Shown here: positions 9,029 to 17,610 of the stretch, piece after piece | How the letters are laid out: the number at the start of each line of letters is the position of its first letter | Numbering within the stretch: position 1 is the first letter of the stretch | Assembly: GCA_963205185.1 (NCBI GenBank) | Contig: CAUJHZ010000071.1 | Span: 1-44,945 of the forward strand | Direction of reading: 5' to 3' | DNA: 44,945 nt | Source of the DNA: Planctomycetota bacterium | Lineage (GTDB): Bacteria; Planctomycetota; Phycisphaerae; Phycisphaerales; UBA5793 | Made by a program: the position numbers and the translations under genes | The notes under the pieces: model-generated | Told to the model about the DNA's origin: nothing | Databases searched by the model: none | Seen by the model: only the letters and a program-made list of their open reading frames with translations

Positions 9029-9556
9029 TCAATCGTCCCCTGGCATGATCTGAGATTCGATCAGATCAAAGTCGGGCAGGTCCAGGTCCGGCCGGAGGCG
9101 GCGGAGCATCCAGATGCATTGCGCGCGGTGGTGTGTGCCGTGTGTGAGCACGTGCATGATCGCCATGCCGCGCGTAAAAGTGAATCGCTCCGTTTCGCCG
9201 CTGTCGAGTTTAAACTCGACTTCCATCATCTCTTCGAAACGGCTTTCAGCAAGCACCCTGCGGGCGGTCGCGGCCAGGGTCTCGGCGGCCTCGTCGTGCA
9301 GCGCCAGAAGTTGCTGCGGGCTTTGGGCAGTGCCTTCCAGGCTCGGTCTCAATTCCACGGCGGCGATGCGATCGTTCCAGCGGCACATGGCGCTGACGAT
9401 GTGCGTGAGCGTGTCGCGCAGGTTGCCCAGGCCCATGTCGAAGCGCTGCTCAAATTGCGCGGGTGTCAGTTCAGTGCAGAAGTGCAGCAGTCGCCGGGTG
9501 GCCCAGCGGTCGTGTTCGAGCAGCAGACCAAGGGGTGTCGCAGTGTCGCCGGGCAT
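9029..9556 (-). CDS. DinB-family four-helix protein
   Basis: A 175-residue all-helical protein with the DinB/YfiT metal triad: H52 in LTHIV and a C-terminal HxxxH (H139, H143, in [10 protein letters not shown]). The family binds Ni/Zn and several members are thiol-dependent S-transferases or isomerases; others are DNA-damage inducible without known reaction. The gene precedes thiC by 44 bp on the same strand, so co-transcription is likely although a link to thiamine is not obvious. It is one of three DinB-fold genes in this window and is not closely similar to the others outside the metal motifs. Confidence 0.85.
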   Translation of the reverse strand: MPGDTATPLGLLLEHDRWATRRLLHFCTELTPAQFEQRFDMGLGNLRDTLTHIVSAMCRWNDRIAAVELRPSLEGTAQSPQQLLALHDEAAETLAATARRVLAESRFEEMMEVEFKLDSGETERFTFTRGMAIMHVLTHGTHHRAQCIWMLRRLRPDLDLPDFDLIESQIMPGDD

Positions 9557-9604
9557 GAAGGTCGCTTCCCTCCGCAGTTCGCCGGGCCGTGGCCGGCTGG
9601 CTGA

Positions 9605-10130
9605 TCAGGTTCCACGGGTGCATCTCAGCGGTCGGCACCATTCGCCGCCGCGCCCCGAGCGTGAAGGGAAAGGATAGGTCGGATGACGGCCGGGGCGATC
9701 AGGAATCGGCAAAGTCGACCTAAAGATGTCGAGCGCGACGGCGAGTTCGGCATTGATTTCTTCGGACCACCAAGCGAGCAATTCCGGGCTCTCCCACGTG
9801 CCGCCGCTGAACTGCCTCGACAAGACCGCGGCAAGGTATTCGGTGAGGATTGCCTCGGCCGGGATCGACTGAGAGCGCGAGTCGTCATCGCACGTGTGCA
9901 AGTCCGCGCCGGCCTCCAGCAGTCCGAAGAATCCTTTGCGTAAGCCCGAGCGTCGTTTGGACCACATGGTGGAGCAGATGGTGCGGCGCGAAGAGTGCGT
10001 CCTGCGTGGAGCCGTGGACATCGATACTTCCATCATCACGGATGCACGTCAGCACGCAGCCATTACGGTCCGTTTTGAAGCGGAGGATCACCTTGCGAGA
10101 AGCGCGTGGCCGAACCGCTGGCAACTCCAC
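9605..10130 (-). pseudogene. Frameshifted conserved hypothetical gene
   Basis: Two adjoining minus-strand frames give one continuous protein if a single base is removed near 9944. The first runs from GTG 10128-10130 through KVILRFKTDRNGC and HHLLHHVVQTTLG; the second continues as LRKGFFGLLEAG and then IPAEAILTEYLAAVLSRQ. The join reproduces a pattern I know from uncharacterised bacterial proteins, where an FP-x-HDLxHYxVE segment is followed by G(F/Y)(F/Y)GL. The shift lies in a CTCGGGCTTACG context. It is either a decayed gene or a sequencing error. The start lies 3 bp after the stop of the zinc-ribbon kinase, as in a coupled operon. Function unknown. Confidence 0.6.
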
Positions 10131-10133
10131 GAT

Positions 10134-11180
10134 CTACGATCTTGCTTGCCAGGGGTTGCGCCATTTCTTCTTTGCGCCACCACCGGGCGCCAACTGAAAC
10201 ACCTGTGTATTGCCGCAGTTATCGCATATCATCACCCGTAGCCTCGATTCGTTAAACGGAGTAACACCGCCTCTCACTCTGACGGCGTGTTGATCCATCC
10301 CACCATCTGGGGCGGCTTTACCGGCGAGCTGATATTCTCCAACTCCACAGTAAATACACCTTTGCATGCCTACAGGCGACGGATAGTTGACCGTTTTCCT
10401 AAACCGTGCCACGATCTCATCCATACGAGCTCGGAATCTGCCTGCATCCTCGTCGCGGCGGTCCGGATCTTCCGTAATCGCACAGTCCAAAGCGTCAGTG
10501 ATGAGTTCGAATCGTGGCTCATCAAGCATCTTCGCAAGGTCAAACTCTTCTCGGCGATGGTATTCGCGCGGCAAATCGCGCCCTCCGAGCAGCCAATACA
10601 ATATCTTCCCAAGTGAATACACATCTGCGCGAGCAGACACCGAATCTTGGCGCCCGGACTCGATCTCGGGAGCACTGTATGTTCGGGGACCAACTGCTTC
10701 TTCTGTGAGAGTTACCCGCTGCCCACCTTCGACCCAGCAGATTCCGAAATCCGCAACGATGGGTCTGTGTTCGTCAGACACCAAGACATTTTCTGGCTTC
10801 AGGTCACGATGAACAACACCAGCTTTGTGTGCTGCCTCCATCGCTGACAAAATGTCCAAGAAGAACGAAAACTTCTGCTCGAGCGGCCAACTACTCACGC
10901 CGGCCTTGCGCGCATTCCCGTACTTGTAGTACGGCATCACGTAGTACGGCTTTGAGCCGTTAATATCGAAATCGATTATTCGCGCAATCGATGGGTGACT
11001 GAGCCGCTGTAAGACATCGACCTCCGTTTTGAACCTATCGAGTCTGTTGACATTGATGAACCGCTTCAGAGCAAACACTGTCTGCTGAGGCGCGTCACCT
11101 TGTTCCGACACAATGAACACGCGCGATTGTCCGCCTTCACCAACTGCACGACTGACCGTCCACTTGCCGTAATTTGCCAT
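10134..11180 (-). CDS. Ser/Thr protein kinase with C-terminal zinc ribbon
   Basis: The 348-residue product has a complete Hanks-type kinase domain (residues 1-262): GEGGQSRV loop, K39, E53, HRDLKPEN with D126 and N131, DFG at 144-146 and APE at 170-172. It should therefore be an active Ser/Thr kinase. Instead of the usual transmembrane and sensor region it ends in a probable zinc ribbon, C275-x2-C278 and C319-x2-C322, and a basic tail. It appears soluble. AAGGA lies 5 nt before ATG 11180. Base composition is unlike the neighbours (sample lines at 10501 and 10921 have 30 and 24 G/C per 60, against 43 at 36361), which suggests acquisition. The frameshifted gene follows immediately. Confidence 0.9.
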   Translation of the reverse strand: MANYGKWTVSRAVGEGGQSRVFIVSEQGDAPQQTVFALKRFINVNRLDRFKTEVDVLQRLSHPSIARIIDFDINGSKPYYVMPYYKYGNARKAGVSSWPLEQKFSFFLDILSAMEAAHKAGVVHRDLKPENVLVSDEHRPIVADFGICWVEGGQRVTLTEEAVGPRTYSAPEIESGRQDSVSARADVYSLGKILYWLLGGRDLPREYHRREEFDLAKMLDEPRFELITDALDCAITEDPDRRDEDAGRFRARMDEIVARFRKTVNYPSPVGMQRCIYCGVGEYQLAGKAAPDGGMDQHAVRVRGGVTPFNESRLRVMICDNCGNTQVFQLAPGGGAKKKWRNPWQARS

Positions 11181-11383
11181 ACCGTTCCTTTGCCTTTTGC
11201 CGCGCAGTCAGACAGGCGTTGGTGACGCAGAGTCTTGATTGAACCGTGGCTAGAGGCTTTCACTATAGCCGAAGTTCGTCCCTACGCAGTACGGTCGCGC
11301 ATCCCGATCGCAACCTCCCCGATCGCAGCCGGACTATTCTTGCAGGCGGCTCGCGCGAGACGAGCGGCACGGAGGCAATCAAG

Positions 11384-12898
11384 ATGATCACGCAACGGCA
11401 CCGCGAAACCCGCTTCTCGCTGCCCGCCGGCGCAATCGCCGCGGGCCTGGCGACGATCATCATTGCGGCCAGCGCCGCGGCACAGGCGCCTGCGGCCGGC
11501 GCGGAGCGTGCGCCTGAGCCATCGATGCCCGACGAATCCGTGCGCCTGCTGATCGTCGCGCCGGCGGAGCTGGCTGATGCGCTGGGCGAGTACATCGAGT
11601 TCAAGCGGCAGCGCCTCGGCTCGGCTCAACTCGTCCTGCTCGAAGAGGCGATCAACGCCGGCGAACTCGCAGCTCTCAATTCGTCCGACGAGCGCCTCGA
11701 CGATCCGGCGCGGCTGAAGCACTGCCTGTTTAACCAGTGGCGCTCGATGCACATCACGCACGTGCTGCTGGTCGGCGACGCCGATGTCCTGCCGGTGCGC
11801 TACATGGTCCTCGACCGCAAGACCGAGCCCGCGTTCGACTACGCCTTCTACCCCAGCGATCTCTATTACGCGGATCTCGCAAAGGCGGACGGATCCTTCG
11901 AAGACTGGAACGGGCGCAAGGATGACTTTCACGCCGGCTACTTCGGCGAGGTGCGCGGCGAGGCGAACAAGAACGATCCGATCAACTTCGACCGCGTGGA
12001 CTATCGACCCGAGATCGCCGTCGGCCGCTGGCCCGTGAGCAATGCCGAGGCGGCCAGGGCCGTCGCCGCCAAGTCAATGCGATACGAACAGGCGCTGGAA
12101 TCGCGCGGCAGCGAAGGCCGCGCCAAGGCAGCGCTCATTGCCGTCGATGGCTGGGTGGACGCTCGGGCGAATCTCGATCGCGTTGCATCGCGCCTCGGCG
12201 ATGAGTGGATCGTTGAAAAGCGGTATTACCATGATGCATCAATCCCCGCCGAAGCGCCGCCACCGCCGGATGAGGCGCAACTCGTGGATCTGCTCAATCG
12301 CGGCGTCGATCTCCTCATTCACACCGGCCACGGCAGCGACAACGCCTGGGCCGGATGCCTGAGCACGAACACACTCGAGAAGATCGAAGCAAGCGATCAA
12401 CTGCCCGTGATGTTCTCAGTCGGTTGCTCAACGGCGCGATTTGCGACACTGCCGCCTTACGAGGCGTACGCCGATGCGAGCGCCGGGGTGCACGCGGGAA
12501 CCAACAACGGCGAAGTGTTCACGGCTCCTCCATCACCGCCGTCGCCCTATGCCACAGGCCAATACAACATGACCGGCCTCGGCGAGGCTTTCCTGCGACA
12601 TCCCGATCGCGGCTGCGTCGCGTACATCGGCTGCAACACCGGCAGCCAGCCGTGCGCGTTGACGCTGCTGGACGGGTTCTCGACCGAGTTGGCGCGGCCT
12701 CGAGACGACGGGGCACCGGCGCGCGTCGGCGACTGCTGGAAAGCGGCGGTGGTCCACTACTGCGACGCCGAACATCTCGACACGATTCAGCCCGACGCCG
12801 GCTGGTACCCGGCGAGCATCTTCTTTCAGGGCATGAAGTTCATGCTCTTCGGCGACCCGACCCTGCCGCTGGCGCGGTCATCCGTGCCCTCAGAGTGA
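11384..12898 (+). CDS. Secreted gingipain-like (C25-type) cysteine peptidase
   Basis: The 504-residue product begins with a signal peptide (hydrophobic to about residue 33, ASAAAQA). The body matches the caspase-like fold of C25 peptidases: HVLLVGDAD, a conserved EIAVGRWPVS strand, then HTGHGS with the catalytic-type H316 and FSVGCSTARF with C348. FGDPTLPL near the end is a family hallmark. It should act outside the cytoplasm on proteins. No propeptide or T9SS sorting domain is apparent. Start ATG 11384 follows GGAGG at 8 nt; the frame open to 11246 is not used. It converges on the AlkD-like gene with an 8-bp gap. Specificity cannot be read from sequence. Confidence 0.82.
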   Translation: MITQRHRETRFSLPAGAIAAGLATIIIAASAAAQAPAAGAERAPEPSMPDESVRLLIVAPAELADALGEYIEFKRQRLGSAQLVLLEEAINAGELAALNSSDERLDDPARLKHCLFNQWRSMHITHVLLVGDADVLPVRYMVLDRKTEPAFDYAFYPSDLYYADLAKADGSFEDWNGRKDDFHAGYFGEVRGEANKNDPINFDRVDYRPEIAVGRWPVSNAEAARAVAAKSMRYEQALESRGSEGRAKAALIAVDGWVDARANLDRVASRLGDEWIVEKRYYHDASIPAEAPPPPDEAQLVDLLNRGVDLLIHTGHGSDNAWAGCLSTNTLEKIEASDQLPVMFSVGCSTARFATLPPYEAYADASAGVHAGTNNGEVFTAPPSPPSPYATGQYNMTGLGEAFLRHPDRGCVAYIGCNTGSQPCALTLLDGFSTELARPRDDGAPARVGDCWKAAVVHYCDAEHLDTIQPDAGWYPASIFFQGMKFMLFGDPTLPLARSSVPSE

Positions 12899-12906
12899 GG
12901 GCCTCT

Positions 12907-13758
12907 TCAGCTGCTCTTGCGGCTCTTGCGCGTCGTCTTCCTGCTGCTGAACGATTTCTCGATCTGCTCGACGGCGTCGAGGTTCTTGCAGCCGGACTCG
13001 CCTTGATCGACATCCACCTTGCCGATGCGGCTGGCGGTGTTGAAAGCGCGGTCGCGCAGATTCTCGTCACAGGTGCCGATGGCGATCAGGGCGAGGTTCA
13101 TTCCCTCGCGGGCCCGGTTCGCCGACGAGTGGATCTCGCGCTCGATCTGGTTGATCGCGGCATCGAGCAGGGCGGGGTAGATCGTGACGCCGTCCTTGAG
13201 CGCGGCAGAGATGATGCCAAAGCCGCAACGCCGCTCGAACTCGCGCTTCGAGCGCGTCCAGCGATCAATGCGGCTGCCCGCCTGCGGGCTCCGCGCCACC
13301 AAGGCGGAGAATGAATCGGCCAGCACGTAGTTGTCCACCTGCCGCACCCATTGGTCCAGTTCGCTGGCCGTGAGCGCCTGCGGGTCGGCGACGAGCGTCG
13401 CGAGCATGCGGGCATCGTGATTGCCCGTGGCCCACAGCTGGCGGGCGAGGTCGTGGTCGTTCTTGACCTTGCGCGCGATGGACTTGAGTTGAGCCGGACT
13501 CACGCCGAAGCACTCGCCCCTGATGCCATGCTTCGGGGCGGCCTTGCGGTTGGCGGCGGTGCCGGCTTTCTTCAGGGCGGCGATGGTCTTGTCGAACGCG
13601 GGCGATGTGGGAATGGCCGCGGAGGCGCCCGAGTGGAGCGAGCCGTGACCGTTGCGAGCGACGGGCGCTGGCCGCGTCTCCACGACGGGCGGCGCGGACG
13701 CAGCGACGGGGGCGCTCTTGCTGCGGGCTGATCGGGATGGGGTTTTCGTTTGCGCCAT
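12907..13758 (-). CDS. DNA alkylation repair protein, AlkD family
   Basis: The 283-residue product has a low-complexity Ala/Lys/Pro-rich N-terminal segment of about 50 residues and then the HEAT-like AlkD fold: GVSPAQLKSIARKV, LWATGNHDARMLATL and, near the end, GKVDVDQGESGC. AlkD proteins remove bulky or cationic alkyl bases such as 7-methylguanine without base flipping, although many members of this branch are uncharacterised and may only bind DNA. The basic N-terminus could add DNA affinity. I start at ATG 13758, 9 nt after GAGG; ATG 13764 is an equal alternative. The 232 bp upstream hold its promoter region and nothing else recognisable. Confidence 0.78.
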   Translation of the reverse strand: MAQTKTPSRSARSKSAPVAASAPPVVETRPAPVARNGHGSLHSGASAAIPTSPAFDKTIAALKKAGTAANRKAAPKHGIRGECFGVSPAQLKSIARKVKNDHDLARQLWATGNHDARMLATLVADPQALTASELDQWVRQVDNYVLADSFSALVARSPQAGSRIDRWTRSKREFERRCGFGIISAALKDGVTIYPALLDAAINQIEREIHSSANRAREGMNLALIAIGTCDENLRDRAFNTASRIGKVDVDQGESGCKNLDAVEQIEKSFSSRKTTRKSRKSS

Positions 13759-13990
13759 CTTCATGGACCTCTTCTCGGTCGACTGCTTGACTGACGCCAC
13801 GTCAGTGCGAAAAAGCGCGGAATTGACCACCCATCGGGCTTTCGGCGTCAGGAACCGAACCTGAGCGGCCCCTCACGAGCCCACCCGGACCGGTGAGCGA
13901 TCGGGCTGGCCCAAAAGCCGGCGTAAGTGTAGGACACGTCAGCCCCGCGGTAGAGAGCGGCCGGGCCGGTTCGACGCGAAAAAACGGCCG

Positions 13991-14512
13991 TCATGCGAAG
14001 ATCGAGCCCAGCCGCAGAGCCCGGCGAAGGTCCACGATCTGCCCGCAGTGAGTGCCGTTGTGGAAGACCATCCGCGAAACCAGCCCGGAAATGGGCGTTT
14101 CGGCCCGGCCCCAACGGGTGATTCCGTCCAGACGCGAGTCGTCGATCGTGCGGGCGGCGTGCGCGAGCCGCCGGCAGGCTGCATCGAAGATCGCCGTGCT
14201 CCGCGCCAGGCCGGGGTAGCGCTTCGGATCGTCGGCCGGCCGGGAGTCAAAGGAGACCGACTCGGTGCCAAAGCGATTCGCATCGCCGCGATCCGCCCCG
14301 TCGATGAAGTCGGCAGCAGGCCGCGCGCCGCCATCGAGGCGCTCCGCGGCGCGGTGCATCGTCAGGGCGCAGTGGCCCAGGCACCACGCCACGTGATTGG
14401 GCAGGCCGGGCGCCTGGGTCGTGCAATTTGAGTCATCGAAGCCGGCAAGATACCGCCGCAGCAATTCGCCGCTGTCGATCACCGCTTGGGCGAGCATCTC
14501 TCCGCGCGTCAT
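13991..14512 (-). CDS. DinB-family protein
   Basis: A 173-residue helical protein with DinB metal ligands: H47 in CLGHCALTMHR and HxxxH at 151/155 in VFHNGTHCGQI. It differs from the two other DinB-fold products in this window in sequence and in the spacing between ligands, so these are separate subfamilies and not recent duplicates. The reaction is unknown; thiol transfer or DNA-damage response are the usual suggestions. AGGAG precedes ATG 14512 by about 9 nt. It is transcribed away from the ferritin-like gene, with which it shares a 135-bp divergent region. Confidence 0.8.
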   Translation of the reverse strand: MTRGEMLAQAVIDSGELLRRYLAGFDDSNCTTQAPGLPNHVAWCLGHCALTMHRAAERLDGGARPAADFIDGADRGDANRFGTESVSFDSRPADDPKRYPGLARSTAIFDAACRRLAHAARTIDDSRLDGITRWGRAETPISGLVSRMVFHNGTHCGQIVDLRRALRLGSIFA

Positions 14513-14537
14513 GAGGTGCGTCTCCTGATCAATCCGG

Positions 14538-14561
14538 TCAATCGCAGCCGCTGCGAATTGA
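14538..14561. promoter_or_regulatory. Inverted repeat between divergent DinB and ferritin-like genes
   Basis: TCAATCGCAG (14538-14547) and CTGCGAATTGA (14551-14561) form a 10-bp stem with one bulged base and a 3-nt CCG loop. It lies about 25 bp from the DinB start and 87 bp from the ferritin-like start. A regulator site or a leader hairpin is possible. It does not resemble a Fur box. Confidence 0.3.
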
Positions 14562-14647
14562 GGCGGCTTCCCCGGTCCGGAAGGTGGAGCAGAACACTAC
14601 CATCAATAAACAAGTCCATCGACAGCCTCGAATTGAAAGGACCCGGC

Positions 14648-15124
14648 ATGGCCCCCAACAGCACCGACTCCAAAGAGAAGATCGTCCACCTGCTCCAGAA
14701 ATCATACAACGCCGAACTCGAAACCGTGATGAACTACCTCGCCAATTCCGTCAATCTCGACGGCATCCGGGCTGAGCACATCAAGGGCTCGCTCCAGGCG
14801 GACGTCACGGAGGAACTGGGCCACGCGCAGCAACTGGCGGCCCGCATCAAGGTCATCGGCGGCACGGTGCCCGGTTCATTCAAACTGCGCTGGACGCAGG
14901 AGGCCCTTCAACCGCCGCACGAGAGCACCGACGTGCTGGCGGTAATCAAGGGCGTCATTGCGGCCGAGGAAGATGCCATTCACGGCTACGAAGAGATCAT
15001 CAAAGCCTGCGACGGCGTGGACTACGTCACCCAGGACATGGCCATCACGATCCTCGCCGACGAGCAGAACCACCGCCGCGAGTTCATCGGCTATCTCAAG
15101 GAGATGGAGGCCGGCCGGGCGTGA
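14648..15124 (+). CDS. Ferritin-like di-iron protein
   Basis: The 158-residue product is a four-helix bundle with the di-iron pattern of ferritin-like proteins: a glutamate in NAELE (E23 or E25), E56 and H59 in EELGH, E107/E108 in AAEEDAI, and E139 and H142 in DEQNH. This fits a bacterioferritin- or Dps-like iron oxidase/storage protein; the short length and a DEQNH motif are close to the small 'ferritin-like domain' group. No haem methionine is assignable. It would limit free Fe2+ brought in by FeoAB. AAAGGA precedes ATG 14648. A GTG at 15121 overlaps its stop and begins a truncated gene. Confidence 0.85.
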   Translation: MAPNSTDSKEKIVHLLQKSYNAELETVMNYLANSVNLDGIRAEHIKGSLQADVTEELGHAQQLAARIKVIGGTVPGSFKLRWTQEALQPPHESTDVLAVIKGVIAAEEDAIHGYEEIIKACDGVDYVTQDMAITILADEQNHRREFIGYLKEMEAGRA

Positions 15125-15303
15125 GCGGCGAGCCGGGCTTGCTGTTCGTCTACGGCACGCTGCGCCACGGCGGACGCCGGGCGGCCCGGCGCGCAGCGAC
15201 CGAATTCAGCCAATCCGCTCCTGCCCGTTCATATGTGGACGCAGCACGGCTGGAATGGTCACGCTCCCATCTTCGTTCTGGTAGAGTTCGAGGATGGGAA
15301 TGA
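15121..15303 (+). pseudogene. Truncated gamma-glutamylcyclotransferase (AIG2-like) remnant
   Basis: A GTG overlapping the stop of the ferritin-like gene (GTGA) opens a frame whose beginning, GLLFVYGTLRHGGRRA, is the diagnostic N-terminus of GGCT/AIG2-like proteins. Only about 25 residues match. Beyond about 15205 the frame runs antisense through the 3' end of serS, which is itself complete, so the remaining 90 or so residues of the domain and its catalytic glutamate are gone. This looks like a deletion whose right end lies at the serS stop, or a misassembly. It is unlikely to be functional. Confidence 0.55.
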
Positions 15304-16594
15304 GAAGGCGCGGGCTGGCGGCGACGGTGTTGTTGAGTGAGTGGCAGACCACCGGCTTGCCGGACTCGGGATCGCGATACCTTATATTGAGCCGCCGGCA
15401 CTGGTAGTCGTAGAGGCGCGAGGCGCTGTGCGTCTCGCCGTAGGCTCCGCCCGGCACGCCGCCGGCGTCCTCTTCGCCCCGGCTGGGCATCCACGTCTCG
15501 ATGTCCACCATGTCCGCATTCTTCACGCCCAGATCACCCGTGCAGCACTGCAGCAGCCGATACGGCAGTTCGAGGCGCTGGAGCAGCGACTCGACGAAAC
15601 CGATCATCCGCTGGTGCCACTGCCGGCTCTCCTGCGCATCGGCCCGGCAGATCACGACCTGTTCGACTTTGTCGAACTGGTGAATGCGGTACAGCCCGGT
15701 CGTGTCCTTGCCCGCCGCGCCCGCCTCGCGACGGAAGCAGGTTGAAACCGTGGTGTAGCGCAGCGGCAGGCGCTCGAAGTCGAGTATCTCATCCTGGTGG
15801 TAACCCATGAGCCCGACTTCGCCGGTGCCCGTGAGATAGAGGTCATGCCCGCCGCCGCGCTCGCTCTCGCGAATCTCATATGCCTGGTCGCGGCCGCTGG
15901 GAAAAAAGCCCGTGCCGACCATCACCTGCTCGCGCACGATGACGGGCACGCTCAGCGCCGTGAAGCCGTGCTCGCTGGTCATCATGTCAAAGGCATAGCG
16001 AAGCACGGCGTTGTGCAGGCGCATGCCGTCGCCGGTGAGGACGTAGCTGCGCGACCCGGCCATCTTGACGCCGCGCTCGAATTCAAACAATCCGAGCCGC
16101 TGGCCGATCTCGACGTGCGAGCGAGGCTGGAAGCCCTTGTTTTGCGCGAACGACTTGTTCGTGTCGAACCACGGGCAGTTCCAGCGGCGGATCTCGACGT
16201 TGTCGCTCGCATCGCGCCCGACGGGCACATCGGCATCGGCCGGCTGGGGGATGCGCAGCCAGATCTCGCGCCGCTGGGCCTCGAGCGTGCTCACCGCACT
16301 GGAGAGTTCAGACTCGCGCGTCTTGATCTCCGTCGGACGCGCCTGCAGCCGCTGCATCTCCTGCTGCAGCGCCGGCTTGTCCGAGTCGGGCGCCTTCTTG
16401 AGGCGACCAGCCAGGGCGCCGATCTCCTTGCCGATTCGGTTCTTCTCCGCGGTGAGGTTCTGCAGTTCGGTCTGCGCTTCGCGCAGCTGAGCATCGAGTC
16501 GCAGCAGTTCATCGATGTCAACGCCGACGCCCTTGTCGGCTGCGGCCTTGCGAAAGCGATCAGGATCATCGCGCAATTGCTTGAGGTCAATCAT
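15206..16594 (-). CDS. serS: Seryl-tRNA synthetase
   Basis: The 462-residue product matches class II SerRS throughout. The N-terminal long coiled-coil arm that grips the tRNA variable arm covers about residues 25-110 (LREAQTELQNLTAEKNRIGKE). The catalytic domain follows with TGTGEVGLMGYHQDEIL, TCFRREAGAAGKDT (motif 2) and NNTVAASPRLLIPILE (motif 3), ending in VLRPHMNG. It charges tRNA-Ser. It follows nadK on the same strand with a 43-bp gap, so they may be co-transcribed. No clear Shine-Dalgarno precedes the ATG; TACCAT ends 9 nt before it. Confidence 0.97.
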   Translation of the reverse strand: MIDLKQLRDDPDRFRKAAADKGVGVDIDELLRLDAQLREAQTELQNLTAEKNRIGKEIGALAGRLKKAPDSDKPALQQEMQRLQARPTEIKTRESELSSAVSTLEAQRREIWLRIPQPADADVPVGRDASDNVEIRRWNCPWFDTNKSFAQNKGFQPRSHVEIGQRLGLFEFERGVKMAGSRSYVLTGDGMRLHNAVLRYAFDMMTSEHGFTALSVPVIVREQVMVGTGFFPSGRDQAYEIRESERGGGHDLYLTGTGEVGLMGYHQDEILDFERLPLRYTTVSTCFRREAGAAGKDTTGLYRIHQFDKVEQVVICRADAQESRQWHQRMIGFVESLLQRLELPYRLLQCCTGDLGVKNADMVDIETWMPSRGEEDAGGVPGGAYGETHSASRLYDYQCRRLNIRYRDPESGKPVVCHSLNNTVAASPRLLIPILELYQNEDGSVTIPAVLRPHMNGQERIG

Positions 16595-16637
16595 GGCGGA
16601 CGCATGGTAGCGGCCTGTCGCGAAGCGGCCAGATGCG

Positions 16638-17507
16638 CTATTTCGACGTCGGCGGGGCGGCCCAGTGCATCTTGGTCGTCAGCGTGCGCCAGTAGTTGTT
16701 GCCCGGGTTGGCCACGAAACTGACCCGTCTTGCGTACTGGCGGATCGACACGCGGTCTCCGGCGCGCAGCGCGGCGAAGACCTGCCCGTCGATGACCATC
16801 GTCGTGCCCGGGTTGGCCCGCTCGAGGCTTACGATCAGCGAAGTCCTGGGCGAAATGATGATCGGCCGAAACGCGAGACTGTGGGCCGCGATGGGCGTGA
16901 TGGCAAAGCAATCGAGACGCGGTTCGATGATCGAGCCCCCCGATGACACGCTATAAGCGGTCGAACCGATCGGGGTGGAAATGATCAGCCCGTCGCCGTG
17001 CACCGAGGGCGTCGGCTCGCCGTCGAGCGTCAGGAAGAGTTCGATCATGCGAAACGGCGGCCCGGAGGTGATCACGCAGTCGTTCAGCGCCAGGTGGCGC
17101 TCGCGCGCGGCGGCGCCGTCGCTGACATCCGCGCCTTTCGGGAAGACGTGCACCTCGATGAGCATGTGCGAGTGCACTGCGAGTTCGACGCCGTCATTGA
17201 AGATGTCGTGCGAAGCGGTGAACAGGTCGGTCATGTGAAACTCGGCGAGGAAACCGAGCCGGCCGAGGTTCACGCCAAGCAGCGGAATGTCGAAATTGAC
17301 CATGCGGCGCGCCTGGCTGAGCAGCGTGCCGTCGCCGCCGAGCACCACGGCCAGGTCCACGCCGGCCGTGGGCGGCTGCTCGCGCGACATCGCCTCGAAC
17401 TCGCCGACGATCGTGGCCCGCTGCGCCAGCCACTGGCGAAACTCGGGCAGCACCGCCCGGATCTCGGGCCGATCGTGGTTCGCAATGAGCAGCACGCGCC
17501 TGGGCAT
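16638..17507 (-). CDS. nadK: NAD kinase
   Basis: The 289-residue product carries the NAD-kinase signature GGDGT at 57-61, the NE/D-like LND segment and the glycine-rich GDGLIISTPIGSTAYS stretch that binds NAD. It phosphorylates NAD to NADP in the cytoplasm. Length is typical for bacterial enzymes. No Shine-Dalgarno is visible; TATACT ends 8 nt before ATG 17507, suggesting a leaderless message. Upstream on the other strand lies queE, so the two share a 103-bp divergent region. Confidence 0.95.
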   Translation of the reverse strand: MPRRVLLIANHDRPEIRAVLPEFRQWLAQRATIVGEFEAMSREQPPTAGVDLAVVLGGDGTLLSQARRMVNFDIPLLGVNLGRLGFLAEFHMTDLFTASHDIFNDGVELAVHSHMLIEVHVFPKGADVSDGAAARERHLALNDCVITSGPPFRMIELFLTLDGEPTPSVHGDGLIISTPIGSTAYSVSSGGSIIEPRLDCFAITPIAAHSLAFRPIIISPRTSLIVSLERANPGTTMVIDGQVFAALRAGDRVSIRQYARRVSFVANPGNNYWRTLTTKMHWAAPPTSK

Positions 17508-17521
17508 GGCGAGAGAGTATA
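17508..17521 (-). promoter_or_regulatory. Candidate leaderless start at nadK
   Basis: TATACT (17516-17521 on the minus strand, five of six to the -10 consensus) is followed by 8 nt and ATG. There is no ribosome binding site. The geometry is the same as at the kinase-like gene (965-970) and comF. A -35 is not evident. Confidence 0.4.
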
Positions 17522-17610
17522 TCGCCGACCGCCTCGCGCTGCGGGCGCAACGGCGCCCCTACCCTTTTGGCTGCACGGCTCGAAGATACGACGGCAACGG
17601 ACCAACCCAC

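Noticed and set aside
9605-11250. A defence island built on the zinc-ribbon kinase
   Set aside because: No nuclease, toxin, transposase, integrase or recognised defence gene accompanies it; only composition and a broken gene hint at transfer.
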